NCBI GenBank assembly: GCA_963457665.1
Contig: OY735219.1
Coordinates: forward strand, 38,797,477 to 38,861,476
Direction of reading: 5' to 3'
Length of the DNA stretch: 64,000 nt
Source of the DNA: Thysanoteuthis rhombus
Taxonomy: Eukaryota; Mollusca; Cephalopoda; Oegopsida; Thysanoteuthidae
Part shown: piece after piece, positions 35,996 through 48,032 of the stretch
Numbering within the stretch: the first letter of the stretch is position 1
Layout of the letters: the number at the start of each line of letters is the position of its first letter
Position numbers and translations under genes: made by a program
The notes under the pieces: model-generated
Databases searched by the model: none
Told to the model about the DNA's origin: nothing
What the model saw: the letters and a program-made list of their open reading frames with translations, nothing else

Positions 35996-37136
35996 TCAGG
36001 TTGGTGAAAAAATAATTGCACTTTTTGTCCATTTTAGACTTTAATGCTTAGTTCTGAATAAACTAATATTCAACTATATTCATAGAAATATAACATTTCT
36101 AAGCATGAATTTCACTATTTATTTAAGCTGAACATTTCTCTCCACTATTTATTCTGGTTTATTTGAGATTGTCAAGTCAAAGATGGAAAAAAAGCGAATT
36201 GAATAAATTTTGTTGTAAAAGTTCAAAATGGGATGTAAGGCAGCAGAAACTACTTGCAATATCAACCAAATTTTAAAATAACCAACATACAGCTCAACAT
36301 TGATTCCCCAAATTTACGAAATGGAGACAAGAGCCTTGAAGAGGAGACATCCTCTGTAATTGACAGCATCCAATAGAGGGCCATTATTGAGGTGGACACA
36401 ACCAAAACGACTCAAGATGTTGCAGAGGAACTAAACATTGATAATTCAACAGTCGTCCAATATTTGCATTAATTTAGAAAAGCAAAAAAGCTTGATAAAT
36501 ACGCTGAACAAGAATCAAAAAATTTGCCAATTACTAAGTCTGTTCTGTGTTTATTTTGTGCAACAGGAACAATCCATTTCTTGATTGCATTGTGATATGT
36601 GATGAAAAATAGAATCTGTACGACAATTGACTGCACTCTGTGCAGTGATTAAACAAAGGTGGAGCACCGACCCCCCCCCCCAAAAAAAAACCAGCATCAA
36701 AAGAAGATTATGGGACTGTTTGGTGGTCGGCAAGTGGAATCATTCACTACATCTTGAATCTTGGCAAAACCATCACAAATTGACAAAATGTACCAAGGAC
36801 TACGATGTGCATGTCCAAATTTGATCCTGCAGAAATTGAACAAATAAGGCTACGAAATTACATCACCCAGCTTACTCACCCGACCTTTTTCCAAGCATTT
36901 CAACCAGTTCATGCAAAGGGAGTTCTCCAACTAAGCAGCTCAAAATGCCTTGGGAGAATTCATTGGTTCAAGGACCCCAGAATTTTACATTTTTCCAGAA
37001 TGAAATGACTTGTTTCTAGTTGGCAAAAAATATGTAGATTCTGAAGGTTCTCATTTCAATTGATAACTTTTATTCTAAATTGAAGCATATGGCTTTGATG
37101 TTGGCAGAAAACACAATTATTTTTGCACCAACCTAA
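35996..37136 (+). mobile_element. Full-length dead mariner (cecropia/Hsmar1 type)
   Basis: The left end TCAGGTTGGTGAAAAAATAA and the inverse of the right end TTAGGTTGGTGCAAAAATAA form the inverted repeats. TA stands outside both (35994-35995, 37137-37138). The interior gives broken transposase landmarks on the plus strand: MEKKRIE at 36185, KMGCKAAETT, NIDNSTVVQYLH, CDEK near 36598 and AYSPDLFP. Stops and frameshifts are frequent. The TIR is of the type known from Hsmar1 and cecropia mariners. It lies in, and nearly fills, a 1.3-kb intron in the sense opposite to the gene. Confidence 0.9.
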
Positions 37137-37212
37137 TATAACAATATCAAAAGTAAAATAAAGTCTTATAACTACAGAATTTCATAGCAGAAAAGAAAAA
37201 AAAATCACTTAC

Positions 37213-37367
37213 TGATGTCATAAGCCATGAAATCTGGTGAGTAGCATTTGGCCCACATGTTTGCAGAGGTTTCATTGTGCGTATTGCCTCCAAAAGTAAG
37301 CATAAATCCATTAACTAACACAGCTGAATGTAAAAACCTTGGTGAACCACTGCTATACAAGATACTC
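37213..37367 (-). CDS. ATRN: Attractin exon: kelch repeat
   Basis: Residues 325-376. The core RFLHSAVLVNGFMLTFGGN followed by THNETSANMWAKCYSPDF is very close to attractin (LHSAVLxNGxMLxFGGNTHN) and is one of the most diagnostic exons here. It contains the NET sequon. Acceptor TTAAACAG, donor ATCA|GTAAGT. A complete mariner relic lies in the 1,339-bp intron between this exon and the next coding exon. Confidence 0.96.
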
Positions 37368-37671
37368 CTGTTTAAAAGAAAGATATTTAAGATGAAAGAA
37401 AAGTTACATTTCAATGAAAAAAAAACCAAACAAACCAATTTTCCTCAAGTGTTAAAACTGAAGTTTTGAACAATAGAAGTAGCAACACCCAGATAAATGC
37501 AAGCATATTTTAGAAGTAATGTATACATGATCTAATCAAAATATACAGTCTGTACTTGCATATCTCGTTCATTGTAAGCATTACGTGATGCTCTTCCATA
37601 GGAATAGAGCACTCTGGTGGATGGGAGATTCAAGCAAAAATAGAATATATCGCTTAAATCCTGCCTTACTG

Positions 37672-37818
37672 ACCGTCCAGTTGCATGGCTCAGCGGTCTG
37701 AAGTGAAGGTTTCAATCCTGCTTCATGGAACTGGACGGGATAAAGTATTGTCTATAGCCACACTGAAGAGTTTTAATATAACGAAACAGCAGTCTGTGGA
37801 CCACGACCACGACATCAT

Positions 37819-37861
<43 letters not shown>

Positions 37862-37880
37862 CATACATACATACATACAT
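37672..37880 (+). mobile_element. tRNA-headed SINE with (TA)n and (CATA)n tail
   Basis: An A-box-like TGGCTCAGCGGTCT (37686-37699) and a B box GGTTTCAATCC (37709-37719) are 9 bases apart, closer than usual. A body with GCCACACTGAAGAG and CAGTCTGTGGACCACGACC follows, then (TA)n and (CATA)n. The body recurs at 8741. This looks like a pol-III SINE whose tail expanded into microsatellite. Confidence 0.72.
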
Positions 37881-38617
37881 GTGTGTATGTAAGTGAGTAA
37901 TGAAAAGATATTTAAAAGGAAACCAAAAGCTATTCCTTCTATGAAGATATTAAACTATTCACAAGTATCCAAAATGCAGAGTGATCATTGTTGATTAAAC
38001 AGCATACAAGCCATAGAAATCTAGTCCAAGAAAGTGATTGCTATAATAGATACGTATGCATGTTTTTCTATAGTGGCTAAAAAAGTACTTGTTACAACTT
38101 AGCTCAAGTAAATACATTTGTTTAATTTTCTAAAGGGAAATTTTGGAGGGGGGTGTAACCCGGAATACGCATTTCAAAAACACATACTGGGCAAAAAACT
38201 GGAGTATACAACCAGCTATATTTTTATATCACAAGTGTAGACAATACATCATGCTGGTAGCAAAGTTAAAATTACAATAAGTTTCTATCCCAAAAAGCTG
38301 TAGGTGTATGTTCAAAATTCTCTGGGTATATGAAATGTGTGAGTTTGTATGGATTCTTAAGCAGGATATTTACAAATACTCCATAAGACTTTAAAGAAAA
38401 TTACAAAAAGTAAAATAGTCTTTACATCTAAATGCGGTAAGAATGCATTTATATTTCACAACTAAAGTGAGATTAGTCTAACTGTGGAAGACCAATACAA
38501 CTACTGTAACCAATTATCATTGAATGTCACCGCTTTGTAAAACATATTCCACAATGTGCATACAAAGAGAAAGGGAGAAAAAAACCACAGCGTCAATATA
38601 CGAAAAATAACATTTAC

Positions 38618-38801
38618 CAATAGCGCCGATCTGGGCTGTAGGAATACATTTTATCAGTGAGATGGTTGGAGGCAGTACTGACAGAATGATAGCCTCCATA
38701 CACATAGATCAGGCCTGTATCCTCATCATAAATACTAGAGTACCAACAAGTACTTTTCACCATGGCACCAGATGTTTGGGGTAAGATCCAGCTCTTGTTG
38801 T
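38618..38801 (-). CDS. ATRN: Attractin exon: kelch repeat
   Basis: Residues 264-324. It opens with NNKSWILPQTSGA, the end of one blade, and continues to YSSIYDEDTGLIYVYGGYHS, which carries the GG doublet. It ends in MYSYSPDRRYW, with Trp325 split across the junction (TG|G). Acceptor TTTTATAG, donor TTG|GTAAAT, a slightly weak donor. Known attractins have the same blade with a longer loop after the GG. Confidence 0.94.
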
Positions 38802-39029
38802 CTATAAAAGAGAAGAAAGAAAATTCATGAATAAAAAGTTTTCAAAGTTACATTTCTAAAATATAATCCCTTTGGTGGAAAAAGAAAAAAAAAAGTATTC
38901 TCCAGGCCCTAGACAGCAAAACTTGTGGATATATTGAGCTGAAGACATACATGCTTTCCAAGAGATAACGAGTTATATGGCGGTCACAATAAATTGTCTC
39001 TGAAAAGAAAAATCATTCACCACTTTCAA

Positions 39030-39560
39030 TGAAGTTGAAAAGGGGTATTGGTATTTGGTTGAATCTTTCCGTCCTTTCATCTCCACCCAATATCTCAAAA
39101 AGTTTTCAATAGATTCTAATGAAATTTTATGGAGGGGTAGGCAGTAGAGTGAAAATGAGATGAATTTTTTTTCTTGGAGGGGAGGGTCCAGGATTTTCCT
39201 TTTTGACTATTTATATAGTTCTTGATACACAGTTACATTTATGTATATGCTCATGACTGTCCACACAATATCTCCCAAATTTCTATGAAATTCTGTGGAA
39301 GGGTACACAATAGGCTATGAGAGAACTGATTGAATTTTGGAGCAGATCCATGCCAAATCACATTCCCTAATTTCTGTTATATGTAAAAACCACACGATAT
39401 CGCCAGTTTTTTTTTTTTACCTGTCAGAAAGATATTGCCAATAGCCATCATGGAATTTCAATGACATTTTGTGCAAGGGTGGACAATACATTGTAGAAAA
39501 ACTGATTGAATTTTTTGGGTGGATCCATCCACAATTACTCACTCTGACATTGGCAGGTGC
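39030..39560 (+). repeat. Interspersed repeat family C, copy 2
   Basis: Three tandem, diverged units like AATGAAATTTTATGGAGGGG followed by a TAGGCAGTAGAGTGAAAA-type block and GGATCCATGCC or GGATCCATCC. They match the units at 11508-11930. Confidence 0.6.
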
Positions 39561-40009
39561 ATACACTATCTGAGTTTTTAGTCTTAACATGCTTTTGATT
39601 AATGATTATCCTTACCATAACAATGTGACTTTCTCTTTTTGACTTGTTAGGGTCATTTGAGAAACTATTCAAACTCCAATAGAAGAAAGGCTTACTGAGA
39701 TTGCAATATTTTTCAAATAAAAGAACCTCCCATGATACATAATGTGAGTAATGTGGTTAGTATTCATAGTAACTAGTATAATTCATTCTAAATTCTTGAA
39801 AAATTATCCTGTAGATAATCATACATAATTCAAAAAAGAATTTAAATACCAGACCAATTTTCATAGCTATTTTGGATTGTTTCCACAATGCTTTTAAAGT
39901 TTACATTTTTTGTATACATGCTGCCCTGGATACAAATGAAAATTAAAAGGTGAACAACTATTACTAATATGCAAACGTATTTAGGAGTTTGAATGATCTG
40001 TAGAAAAAG

Positions 40010-40215
40010 ATAAAATGCATTTTGTCAAACTCCAGTTCAAGTTAGAGTTGTTTTTGCCCCACCCTCAAACAATAATCCCCCTTCAATTTAAGGGAGGAAA
40101 CTACACTGTATCTCATTACATCAAACCGAATCTACATTTCTCTACAGTGATCAGAAATCATAACCAAGTGATTGGAAGGCAGCTCTCTTACCAACTGAGC
40201 TAAATTGACAAATCT
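40010..40215 (-). mobile_element. tRNA-headed SINE, second family
   Basis: The minus strand starts TTTAGCTCAGTTGGTAAGAG (an A box identical to many tRNAs), then a weak B box near GGTTATGATTTCTG. The body ends in CTCTAACTTGAACTGGAGTTT. The tail and head match the copy at 56971-57205. Confidence 0.7.
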
Positions 40216-41909
40216 CATATGTTATTCCAGTTCATTAATCATCTTCAGTCAATATAGAAGTAGGAATGGGGTCTGACTCTGCAGCAGCCAGGCTTGTTTG
40301 TCTAAAAAAAATACTTTTAACACCAAATAACTAATGATATAGATTTTAATAAGGTCTTTTTGTAATCTTGAGACAATTCATCTTAGACATGGGCTAACAT
40401 CCTGGACTGAGAAAAAACCCACAATTATTACAGAAACGATAGGTTTCCACTTCAAGGATTGTCTATAGTTTTGAGAAGCATCAACACCAAGAATTTTTCA
40501 GACAAATTGAATTCCTCGTTGGTTATATTGTTAACATGACATTTCGGCAACAAATGAGGTAAACAAAATTTTTCTAGTGGTAACAATATTATAACAATAG
40601 ATACAGGTGATATCTTCTTTCACTCCTTGTCAGACATGTTACAGCATTGTTACTATTCTGTTTACCACCGTCACGTTTGGATAGTACACGTGAAGAAAGC
40701 CATAGAATGGATCGGCAGAAATGTTGTCTTAACAACACAAAAAGGAGGAGTTCGATTGTCAAAAAAACTCTAAAATACGAAAGATATGAAAATAAATAAA
40801 AATAGAAAATGAATAAGATAAAACCTAGGCAATGCAGAAAAAATTCAAGTTATAGCTATGAAATCCCAAATTCAAAGTTATATAATAGTGAACTGACTAG
40901 TAAAGATTTTAAATGACATACTTTACTGCCATAGTTTAATGTAGAAAAAAAAACTGATAGGGTACTCCGCTAATATAACACAAATCCAGACGAAAGGATT
41001 TTGTGTAACATTTAAACTCAGAAGGCTTTGACATTTAAAAAAGGTTATCCAACTGAAAATCAATTTCAAAAAGTTATGAGTTTGTTTTTCCAATTTCAGA
41101 ATAACTGCACGGAAAAAAAAAAATAAAGCCTTGAAAATTAAATAAAATTACAAAATGAAAGAAAAAAAAGTTAGAAAAATTAAAAAAAATTTTCTTTTCA
41201 AATATTTCCAATAATTGAAGTTATCCATCAATTTTATTACAACTATATATTCTTGAATGACAAAACCACCAACACTGATAAAAATTTCAGCCTTTCACAT
41301 TGTTTACTTCAACCCATTACGTGACCAGGGTGTAAACCCTGCATGTTTTTACTGACACTGTATACTTTTCAATTTTAAAAGTATATGTTTAAATGGATTT
41401 TTATTGGGAAAAAGATTCTTTTGTATTTTAGCTCTAAACTTTGGACTTGAAAATAAGTTTTTACATAAGACATGACCTAAAATATTTCAGAATGACTGAC
41501 TATACAAGCAACAAGCCTCAGGCAGTCTAGCATAAATTTGTTTATACAACATAGTATCATATTTTATAAGATTCTGGGCTCGTAATGAAGAGTTATTTAT
41601 TTTTAGCTTAAGAGTTGACCTTTAAAAATTTTGTGATGAAAAAGATACCAATACTGCCACCACTGCCTGAAAATGAATCACCTTAGCCAAGTTGCTTCAT
41701 TTTTTTCACAATGCCTCCTCTCGACAAGTTCTCATCTCTGAACACTGAAGACCTTACTAACCCACCTACCCTATCCTAACTCTTCGGACAGTGATACCAA
41801 GTTACATAGAGCAATACCTTGAAAAGATCACAGGCACTGACTGACTTGAGTTGTTGGTTTCAAGGGAATGGTCGTGACAACTAATTAGACAAAAAAAAAA
41901 AAAAGTATC

Positions 41910-41911
<2 letters not shown>

Positions 41912-41959
<48 letters not shown>
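41912..41959. repeat. (TA)n microsatellite
   Basis: An alternating run of nearly 50 bp. Confidence 0.9.
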
Positions 41960-41961
<2 letters not shown>

Positions 41962-42460
41962 CTTACCATATACTCTCTATCATTCCAACTAAGCTTTTCC
42001 ACAAACGCTTAAACATCATAAAATGCTATATCACGGCTGTGACAAAACTAATAAGTCCATTTTACAATTGCTTTTACAGATGATCTACCAACCCCTAAAA
42101 ACAAGTGAAAAAAAAGAATTAAAAAAAAAAAAAAAAATGAAACAGATGTTTTATGAAGGTAGCTACTGGACTACACATGAACATTTTCAAGGCTCTATGC
42201 CAAAAAATGTGACCAGGAGCCCTAAAATATTCAAGGTTGGATAGACAGACGAGTGAAAAGGGAAGAATACCTTTAGTCTATGTTTTTTGTTGTTTGATTG
42301 ACTCAGTTATTGTGGTTATGGTGATTTGATAAAAAGCAATTTATCAGTGGCCAATTTGATGTCATTATGAGAATGTATTTATCAATGTATTAAGCTATAA
42401 ATTCTAGAAAGCATTATACAAATGAACAGCAATAGAACATTTAGAAAAAAAAGGACTTAC

Positions 42461-42689
42461 TAAAGTGGAATTCTTGTACAAAAGGTAGGAAACCATAGAC
42501 AGGACTGTGGCCAAATAAGACATGCATAACTCCATGCACAACATGAGCAGTGTGTCCAGACACAGCAAGTTGACGGTCTTCCCCAGTGGAATCTTTTATA
42601 AGTGTCCAAGTCCGCAAACCAATATGAAACATCCATAATTCATTGGATATATTATTGCCCACTACACCACCATACATGTAAAGCTGATT
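42461..42689 (-). CDS. ATRN: Attractin exon: kelch repeats
   Basis: Residues 188-263, the longest exon in the set. It contains LYMYGGVVGNNISNELWMF (GG doublet, then the distal Trp/Phe strand) and then SGHTAHVVHGVMHVLFGHSP. In that second unit the diglycine is reduced to FG, as I recall for mammalian attractin too. It ends in VQEFHF, equivalent to the QEYH segment of attractin. Acceptor TATTTCAG, donor TTTA|GTAAGT. Confidence 0.95.
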
Positions 42690-42834
42690 CTGAAATAATA
42701 CAATGAAAATTATCATTACCAGCAACAAAGCTGACACATTTGGGCTCTAATAATGTTCAACTCACCAAAGCTAATAAAATTCAACACATTTTCATAGATG
42801 ATAGAAAAGAAAAAATAAAAGGCCAAGACAAACT

Positions 42835-43020
42835 CACTGTTGCTTACTCAAAAAATATTTTCACGCTACTTTGATGGCTAAAAAAATGCTGAATATAAAA
42901 AAGTGCTAAAAACTAAAAAATAGCAAACAATCATCAAAAACGGCCAAAAATATTAAGCACTGCTGCACTAATTTAGTGATTTTCACACTGCCAAAACAAG
43001 AATTTATCAAAAGACGGAAT
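42835..43020 (+). repeat. Interspersed repeat family D, copy 1
   Basis: It shares GGCCAAAAAT, a GCACTNNNGCACTAATTTAG core and TTTTCACACTGCCAAAAC with 49075-49260, where the sequence interrupts a family A copy. Confidence 0.55.
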
Positions 43021-43214
43021 TCAGTTCTAATATGGAGATGTAACATCCATTTATTCCAAGATTAAGGTGGTAATGGACTTACCATCTCAATTAGGAAAAG
43101 GAGACATCACTGAAATTAGTTTGAAGTAACGGTGTCATGTCTGTCGCCTTAATTACATTCTCTGCTCTAGAATTCAAAGAATTTCAATCCGTATTGGCAC
43201 TAATAATAACTTAC

Positions 43215-43314
43215 CTCAAAAAGAACCACCGAGTGTCCATGTCGAGGTAGTGGGACATCATTGGTAGCTGGTTTAACACTAGATTCAATCCATTTTTCCT
43301 GGGTTAGATTGAAA
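43215..43314 (-). CDS. ATRN: Attractin exon: kelch repeat segment
   Basis: Residues 154-187. It encodes the strand IFNLTQEKW, which closes the previous kelch unit, and then PRHGHSVVLFE, the opening strand of the next. RxGHS is typical of kelch units. The acceptor is TTCCAG and the donor GAG|GTAAGT. The exon ends in phase 0 and is followed by a short 525-bp intron, so the next kelch exon continues directly. Confidence 0.93.
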
Positions 43315-43479
43315 CTGGAATAGACAACCAAATATTTACTTAGGAACAATTATGTCAGCAGAAAAAAAAATTTCAATATTTTACTATATATAGTTGGAAT
43401 AAAAATTACAGATTCGAAGATGTAGGGGAAAATACAAAGTAAAGGAAAAGGCACAAAGTCAGTTGAGATTTGGTAGAAG

Positions 43480-43880
43480 CAAATGGAACTTTACTAAGAC
43501 ATCCATAAACTGTTTAGAAACTGTTACCATAGGTTTCTTCAGTTTTATAGCTGGCTGGCTATGTATCATGTATACAAGCTGCACCAATGGAGCCAGAGAG
43601 TTGAAATTTTCAGCATACTCATCATATCTAACAACTTGTGTTTTTTAAAAATTCTCCATCTAAATAGGTTTTTAGTGGGGGGGGGGTCAATTTGCAATGT
43701 AAGTCTATGCTAAATTGATCCCTTAGTTTGTGTTCATGCTTGAAAATTCAAACTTATTTTTGAGAGAAGTACAGTAATCATTGATCACCCGTTTCCCAAA
43801 ATCTTTAATTGATCAGCCCTAACACAGCAAGACGTTGGCCATGTGACAGTGACTTTTTGAGTAAATAGCTAGAGTTTGTT
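43480..43880 (-). repeat. Interspersed repeat family A, copy 5 (inverted)
   Basis: Read on the minus strand it repeats the family A order (GTCACATGGCCAACG, a TTGATCACT block, CAAACTAAGGGATCAATTTAG, then GCCAGCCAGCTATAAAACTG and AAGAAACCTATGG). It contains a run of ten G at 43678-43687. Confidence 0.7.
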
Positions 43881-43989
43881 TTTTTTTTAAGTAAAAAAAA
43901 AAAAAATTGGCATTTCAAGGTCCATCGTTAGACGTAAGTCTTCCTAAAGTAAGCAGAGGGGTGATAGGTTCGATATTACCTTATCACAC

Positions 43990-44160
43990 TGGCCAATGAT
44001 GTGTTGAAAGGAAAAAGAGATACATGAAGGATTTTCCCAAGGGCATTAATTTGCAGTGAACAGAGTCTTAGCCAGAGTTAGAACTCTGACTCAATGATCC
44101 AATCCTTCATGTCATTAACTGCTTGGCCACCTCACACCACCATTGCTATTTTATACTCTC
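43990..44160 (-). mobile_element. Possible tRNA-derived SINE fragment
   Basis: The minus strand reads GGTGTGAGGTGGCCAAGCAG and then TTAATGACATG, like a class II tRNA head, followed by a GAGTTCTAACTC stretch near the B-box position. The copy is too degraded to fold as a tRNA. Confidence 0.4.
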
Positions 44161-45269
44161 AATAAATTGGATAACAGTTGTGCTCACAAGAATTTCTTGC
44201 ACTCTATCTGTCACTCATCATAATGACTAACGGTGTTAATTCCAATGAATTGATAGATGTTGTATAGACAGCAACTAAAATGGTAAAAAAGAAAAAAGAA
44301 AAAATTATGTGAAAAGACTTAAAATCCCCGTAATTAATGAATGCATAGTAAAACATAAGAGAAGTTTTTTGATTTGATTTTCAAAATAAATCCTTAAAAG
44401 CTTCATTCAACTGACACTCATCAGACGATGACACATCAGAAAATGTTTAAATATAATGTGAAAATAATTTGAACAAATCAAAAAAAAAAATTTTAAACTA
44501 GACATTTTTCTAATTTCCTCCTCTGTTTTACTATACATTTGCTGATAATGACAATTTGAAAATTTTTTACCACTAAAGACATATTCAACCTGAAAATATT
44601 TACATCAAGTGAACCAAATCATTCAATTATGTCTTCAGATATCAAAAGCCAAGAAAATTATGCTAGTGTCTCACTAATAGGGATGTATCTTTACACATAC
44701 ATTTGCGGTTTTCTAGAGTGAAGCTACAAGATATTGTATAACTTGAAGATGAGCATTATAGCTTAACCACAAGGTGCAAATACACTTGAGTCCAAGCCAT
44801 TGAGAACTAAACCTTTCCATAGTATTTTTTTAAAGCCCCATTCTCATTGAAGCCAAGAATATTGACAGATTTGCAAATTTATCATATCACATTTGTTTTG
44901 TTTTTCTTTCAAATTAATGACTCAATCTTATGGGAGTAAGATTAAGAGCACCAAATTGGTGCATCATCCCAGCTAATATTAAATGTCCAGCCAGTCAGTA
45001 GAGTCCTAGAAAGTATTTCAAGCAAAACAACAATGACTGACAGCAACAGCTGGTTAAATACTTATGGGTAACCAAGAAGCTAGGGTGCTGCATTCACACC
45101 CACCCATGTGGAGGAAAGGGAAGAATAATTATACATAAATACATGCAAAAAAATTATATGCAAGTGTATGTGCGTGCCCGCCTCCCATCTTATTTGCTTC
45201 CCATGGCGAAGGTATCAATAGGAAGAGCAAGATGGTTTATAATCAAAACATTCATTTTTTAATGAATAT

Positions 45270-45545
45270 AAACTTTAGATGCGCAAGCATCTATAGCAGC
45301 GATTGCCATCACTGACTGACTAATTGACACAGCAAACCCCTCACATCTTCATGACGCATTCCCTCCCTCTCCTATAGATCTGATGTTACTCAAGTGACAA
45401 TTTGACAAATCATCAGAACATGGAATTCTATTTTACTACAATATTAGCATTAGATGAAGGTCCTTTCAAAGGGATGGGCTTTTAAAACACTAAAAGATCA
45501 AACTAGCACATCTATGGCTTGACTTTTGGGCTTGCTTTCTCTGTA
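45270..45545 (+). repeat. Interspersed repeat family B, copy 2
   Basis: It contains GCATCTATAGCAGCGATTGC, CACTGACTGACTAATTGACAC, CTCCTATAGATCTGATGTTAC and later AGCACATCTATGGCTTGAC. The same blocks are found in the copies at 7990, 45965 and 62925. Confidence 0.65.
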
Positions 45546-45964
45546 CATCATCACCAATCTATACCATTTGAAAAAAAAAAAAAATAATTACCTAATTGGA
45601 CAATTTTCTTTGCTTTAAGTTATGCAACTAATAACAAGTAATTATCAAAGAAAGGTATCTAATACCTGAAGCTCACCAACCTAAGTTCTAGGTAACAAGG
45701 GCCATCATCAAATTTAATGATGAATCAAGAAAAGAATGCAATTAAGAGAAATATAAACAAATAAAATAGAAAAAGTTGGATTATATGAGCATATTTCAGC
45801 ACCATTCCATCTACTTATATAATGAACAGTGTTATTTTCTTGTCTGTAACAAACTTTCCCCACTTCAAAGAAAGAATTTTGCTGATAGAAACACCCACCA
45901 ACCATTTGAAACCAGGGACTTTTTCAGTGGAACAAATTCAGTACTTTTCCTTTTTTCTAAAAAA

Positions 45965-46280
45965 GGAAATTGACTAACTATCTGACAAACCGACATAGCA
46001 AACACCTCACACCCTCTCCATGAAGCATTCCCTTCCACTCCTAGGAAATAAATACTTGTATCTAATGTCACTGAAGATGTATTTTAAAACCTTGTATTTT
46101 AACTGACTTGGGGCCAGTTTCATTGATAGGTTTATTTCAGTTCATATAAATAAAATGTGATTTCAATGATGTATTGCTTTCATATGTGAATAATACATTC
46201 ATTTCCATTATAAAATTGCAAGGGAGAAAACTAATGTCTTAATAGCACATCTATGATCTGACTTTCAAGCTGGTTTCACA
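45965..46280 (+). repeat. Interspersed repeat family B, copy 3
   Basis: It contains GACTAACTATCTGACAAACC, CATGAAGCATTCCCTTCCAC, TTTCATTGATAGGTTTATTT and AGCACATCTATGATCTGAC. It lies 0.4 kb from copy 2 in the same orientation. Confidence 0.7.
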
Positions 46281-47689
46281 GGGATTAACTAGCTATTTAC
46301 ATAATAAGGAAGTCTGAAGGAGAAGAAAAAAATAACGTCAGATATATGCACACTAGGGTTTCATGCAAGTAACAATGCTTCAAGATATGAAAATATAAAC
46401 ACGAGATAAAATGCACTGACAAAAATGTTTCCATTGTGAAGACTAAATTATGAAATTTGAACGGCCACTTCTTGGGTATTTAAAAAATAGCCAAATCTTT
46501 TTAACATGTCCCCCATTGGTAACTGTTCAATGCCTAACTATTGCAAAAATTGAAGAAGTGTTCCCTTAAAATAATTTTTTCTCCATTGTTTATTCTGGTG
46601 CCATTAACTCTCTATAGAATTCCAAAAGGTGTTGAAAAATCTGAATCAGTTTTGTTACTGGATGGAAAAGAACTCTCTTAGAGAAAAGAAATGCTTACAA
46701 ATATCATCGTAACTATAATCAGAGAAATCTCCATCTACTTGTGTATGCACCAAGATAACTCGACAACTGGCCATTCCATAAAGTTGATATTTACCAGATA
46801 TGTTGGTCCATGCATTGGACATTGCAGTCTCAAGTTTAAAGTCACCAGGTTCAGCAGTTCTACATAGGTAAGGACTCTATTTACAATTTTAAAAAAATCT
46901 ATACCGAAATGAACACATTCTTTGACAATTCAAGTGATGTAGTTATGACACTTTGTGCGTCTCTGATCATTTCAAAGTGGTTTTGAAAGAGATATAGAAT
47001 CTGTGTTTTTTTTCTGCCAAATTTTACATATATAGAATGAGATTTTATCAAATTATAGTTAGAGGGCGTAAACGCATCTTTAAACAATTCTGTTTCAGTT
47101 ATTATGATTAGCAATATTTTTGTTTTGATTTGTTGTTAAAAACATAAACGAATGAAGAACACCATCTCATTTCAAGTTTGAACCTCCTGAAGATTTTCAG
47201 GAAACCAGATGCACCTTTTGGATGGGCATACCGTAGTTGTTTATCAATTTTCATTATCCGCAATCAATCAAAATATCAACAATCACCAGGGATTCAGTTT
47301 GAAGAAAGAGGAAAGAAAAGAAAAAAAAAAAAAAAATGAAGAGAACAGTATGATTTAAAACTAGCATGATATTTCTCCAAGGACATTAGGATAGAAACCA
47401 TTCAATTATTTATTAACTATGCCTCAAAATCAGCAGTACAGAAATCCCCAGTAGACTGCGATTCTGATAACTCATTTTGTATAAATGAGCCAATGATTCA
47501 TACAACAAAAATAAAAATTGAATAGCAAGTATCATATATTAAATATTGTCTCAAAATTCTCAAGTTCACGATTTTATCACATTATTTTCCGCAGGTTATG
47601 ATTTATTTCCCAAGTTCAATAAACATGGTTCCAATTAGCGTGGCATTTTTTGAGGATACATCAACTGGGGAGGGGTCCTGTCCCATTAT

Positions 47690-47980
47690 CAGTCTTTTAC
47701 ACTTTCCAAAGTTCATACCACTCTATGGGTGTTGCAGAATCAGTACTATCTGAATTTGTCTAGATCATCACACCATCTTACTTTCTGTCTGCCACAGTTT
47801 TGTGTATGATCTCTGGGAATCCATTTTGGGAGTTATGATATCAAGCAGTTGTTAGACTTGCTTGCAATATGACCAGCCCATTTCTATTTGAGTTTTCTAA
47901 TGGTTTCTATGATATCTTGGACTTCTGTCTTTTCTCTAATATACTGTGTTGCCTTACGATCTCTAACAAATTTTAGTTTT
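47690..47980 (-). mobile_element. RTE-like LINE 3' fragment
   Basis: Collinear with the 31090 end of the larger LINE: GATCTCTGGGAATCCA, GCAATATGACCAGCCCATT and ACTTCTGTCTTTTCTCTAAT blocks, antisense to the LINE protein end. Severely 5'-truncated. Confidence 0.7.
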
Positions 47981-47998
47981 TGATTTTTTCCCCAAGTC

Positions 47999-48000
<2 letters not shown>

Positions 48001-48029
<29 letters not shown>
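48001..48029 (+). repeat. Poly(A) tract
   Basis: About 29 A directly beside the LINE fragment but on the wrong side to be its tail. Confidence 0.85.

Positions 48030-48032
<3 letters not shown>

Noticed and set aside
43990..44160. tRNA gene
   Set aside because: Arms do not pair into a cloverleaf; at most a SINE head.
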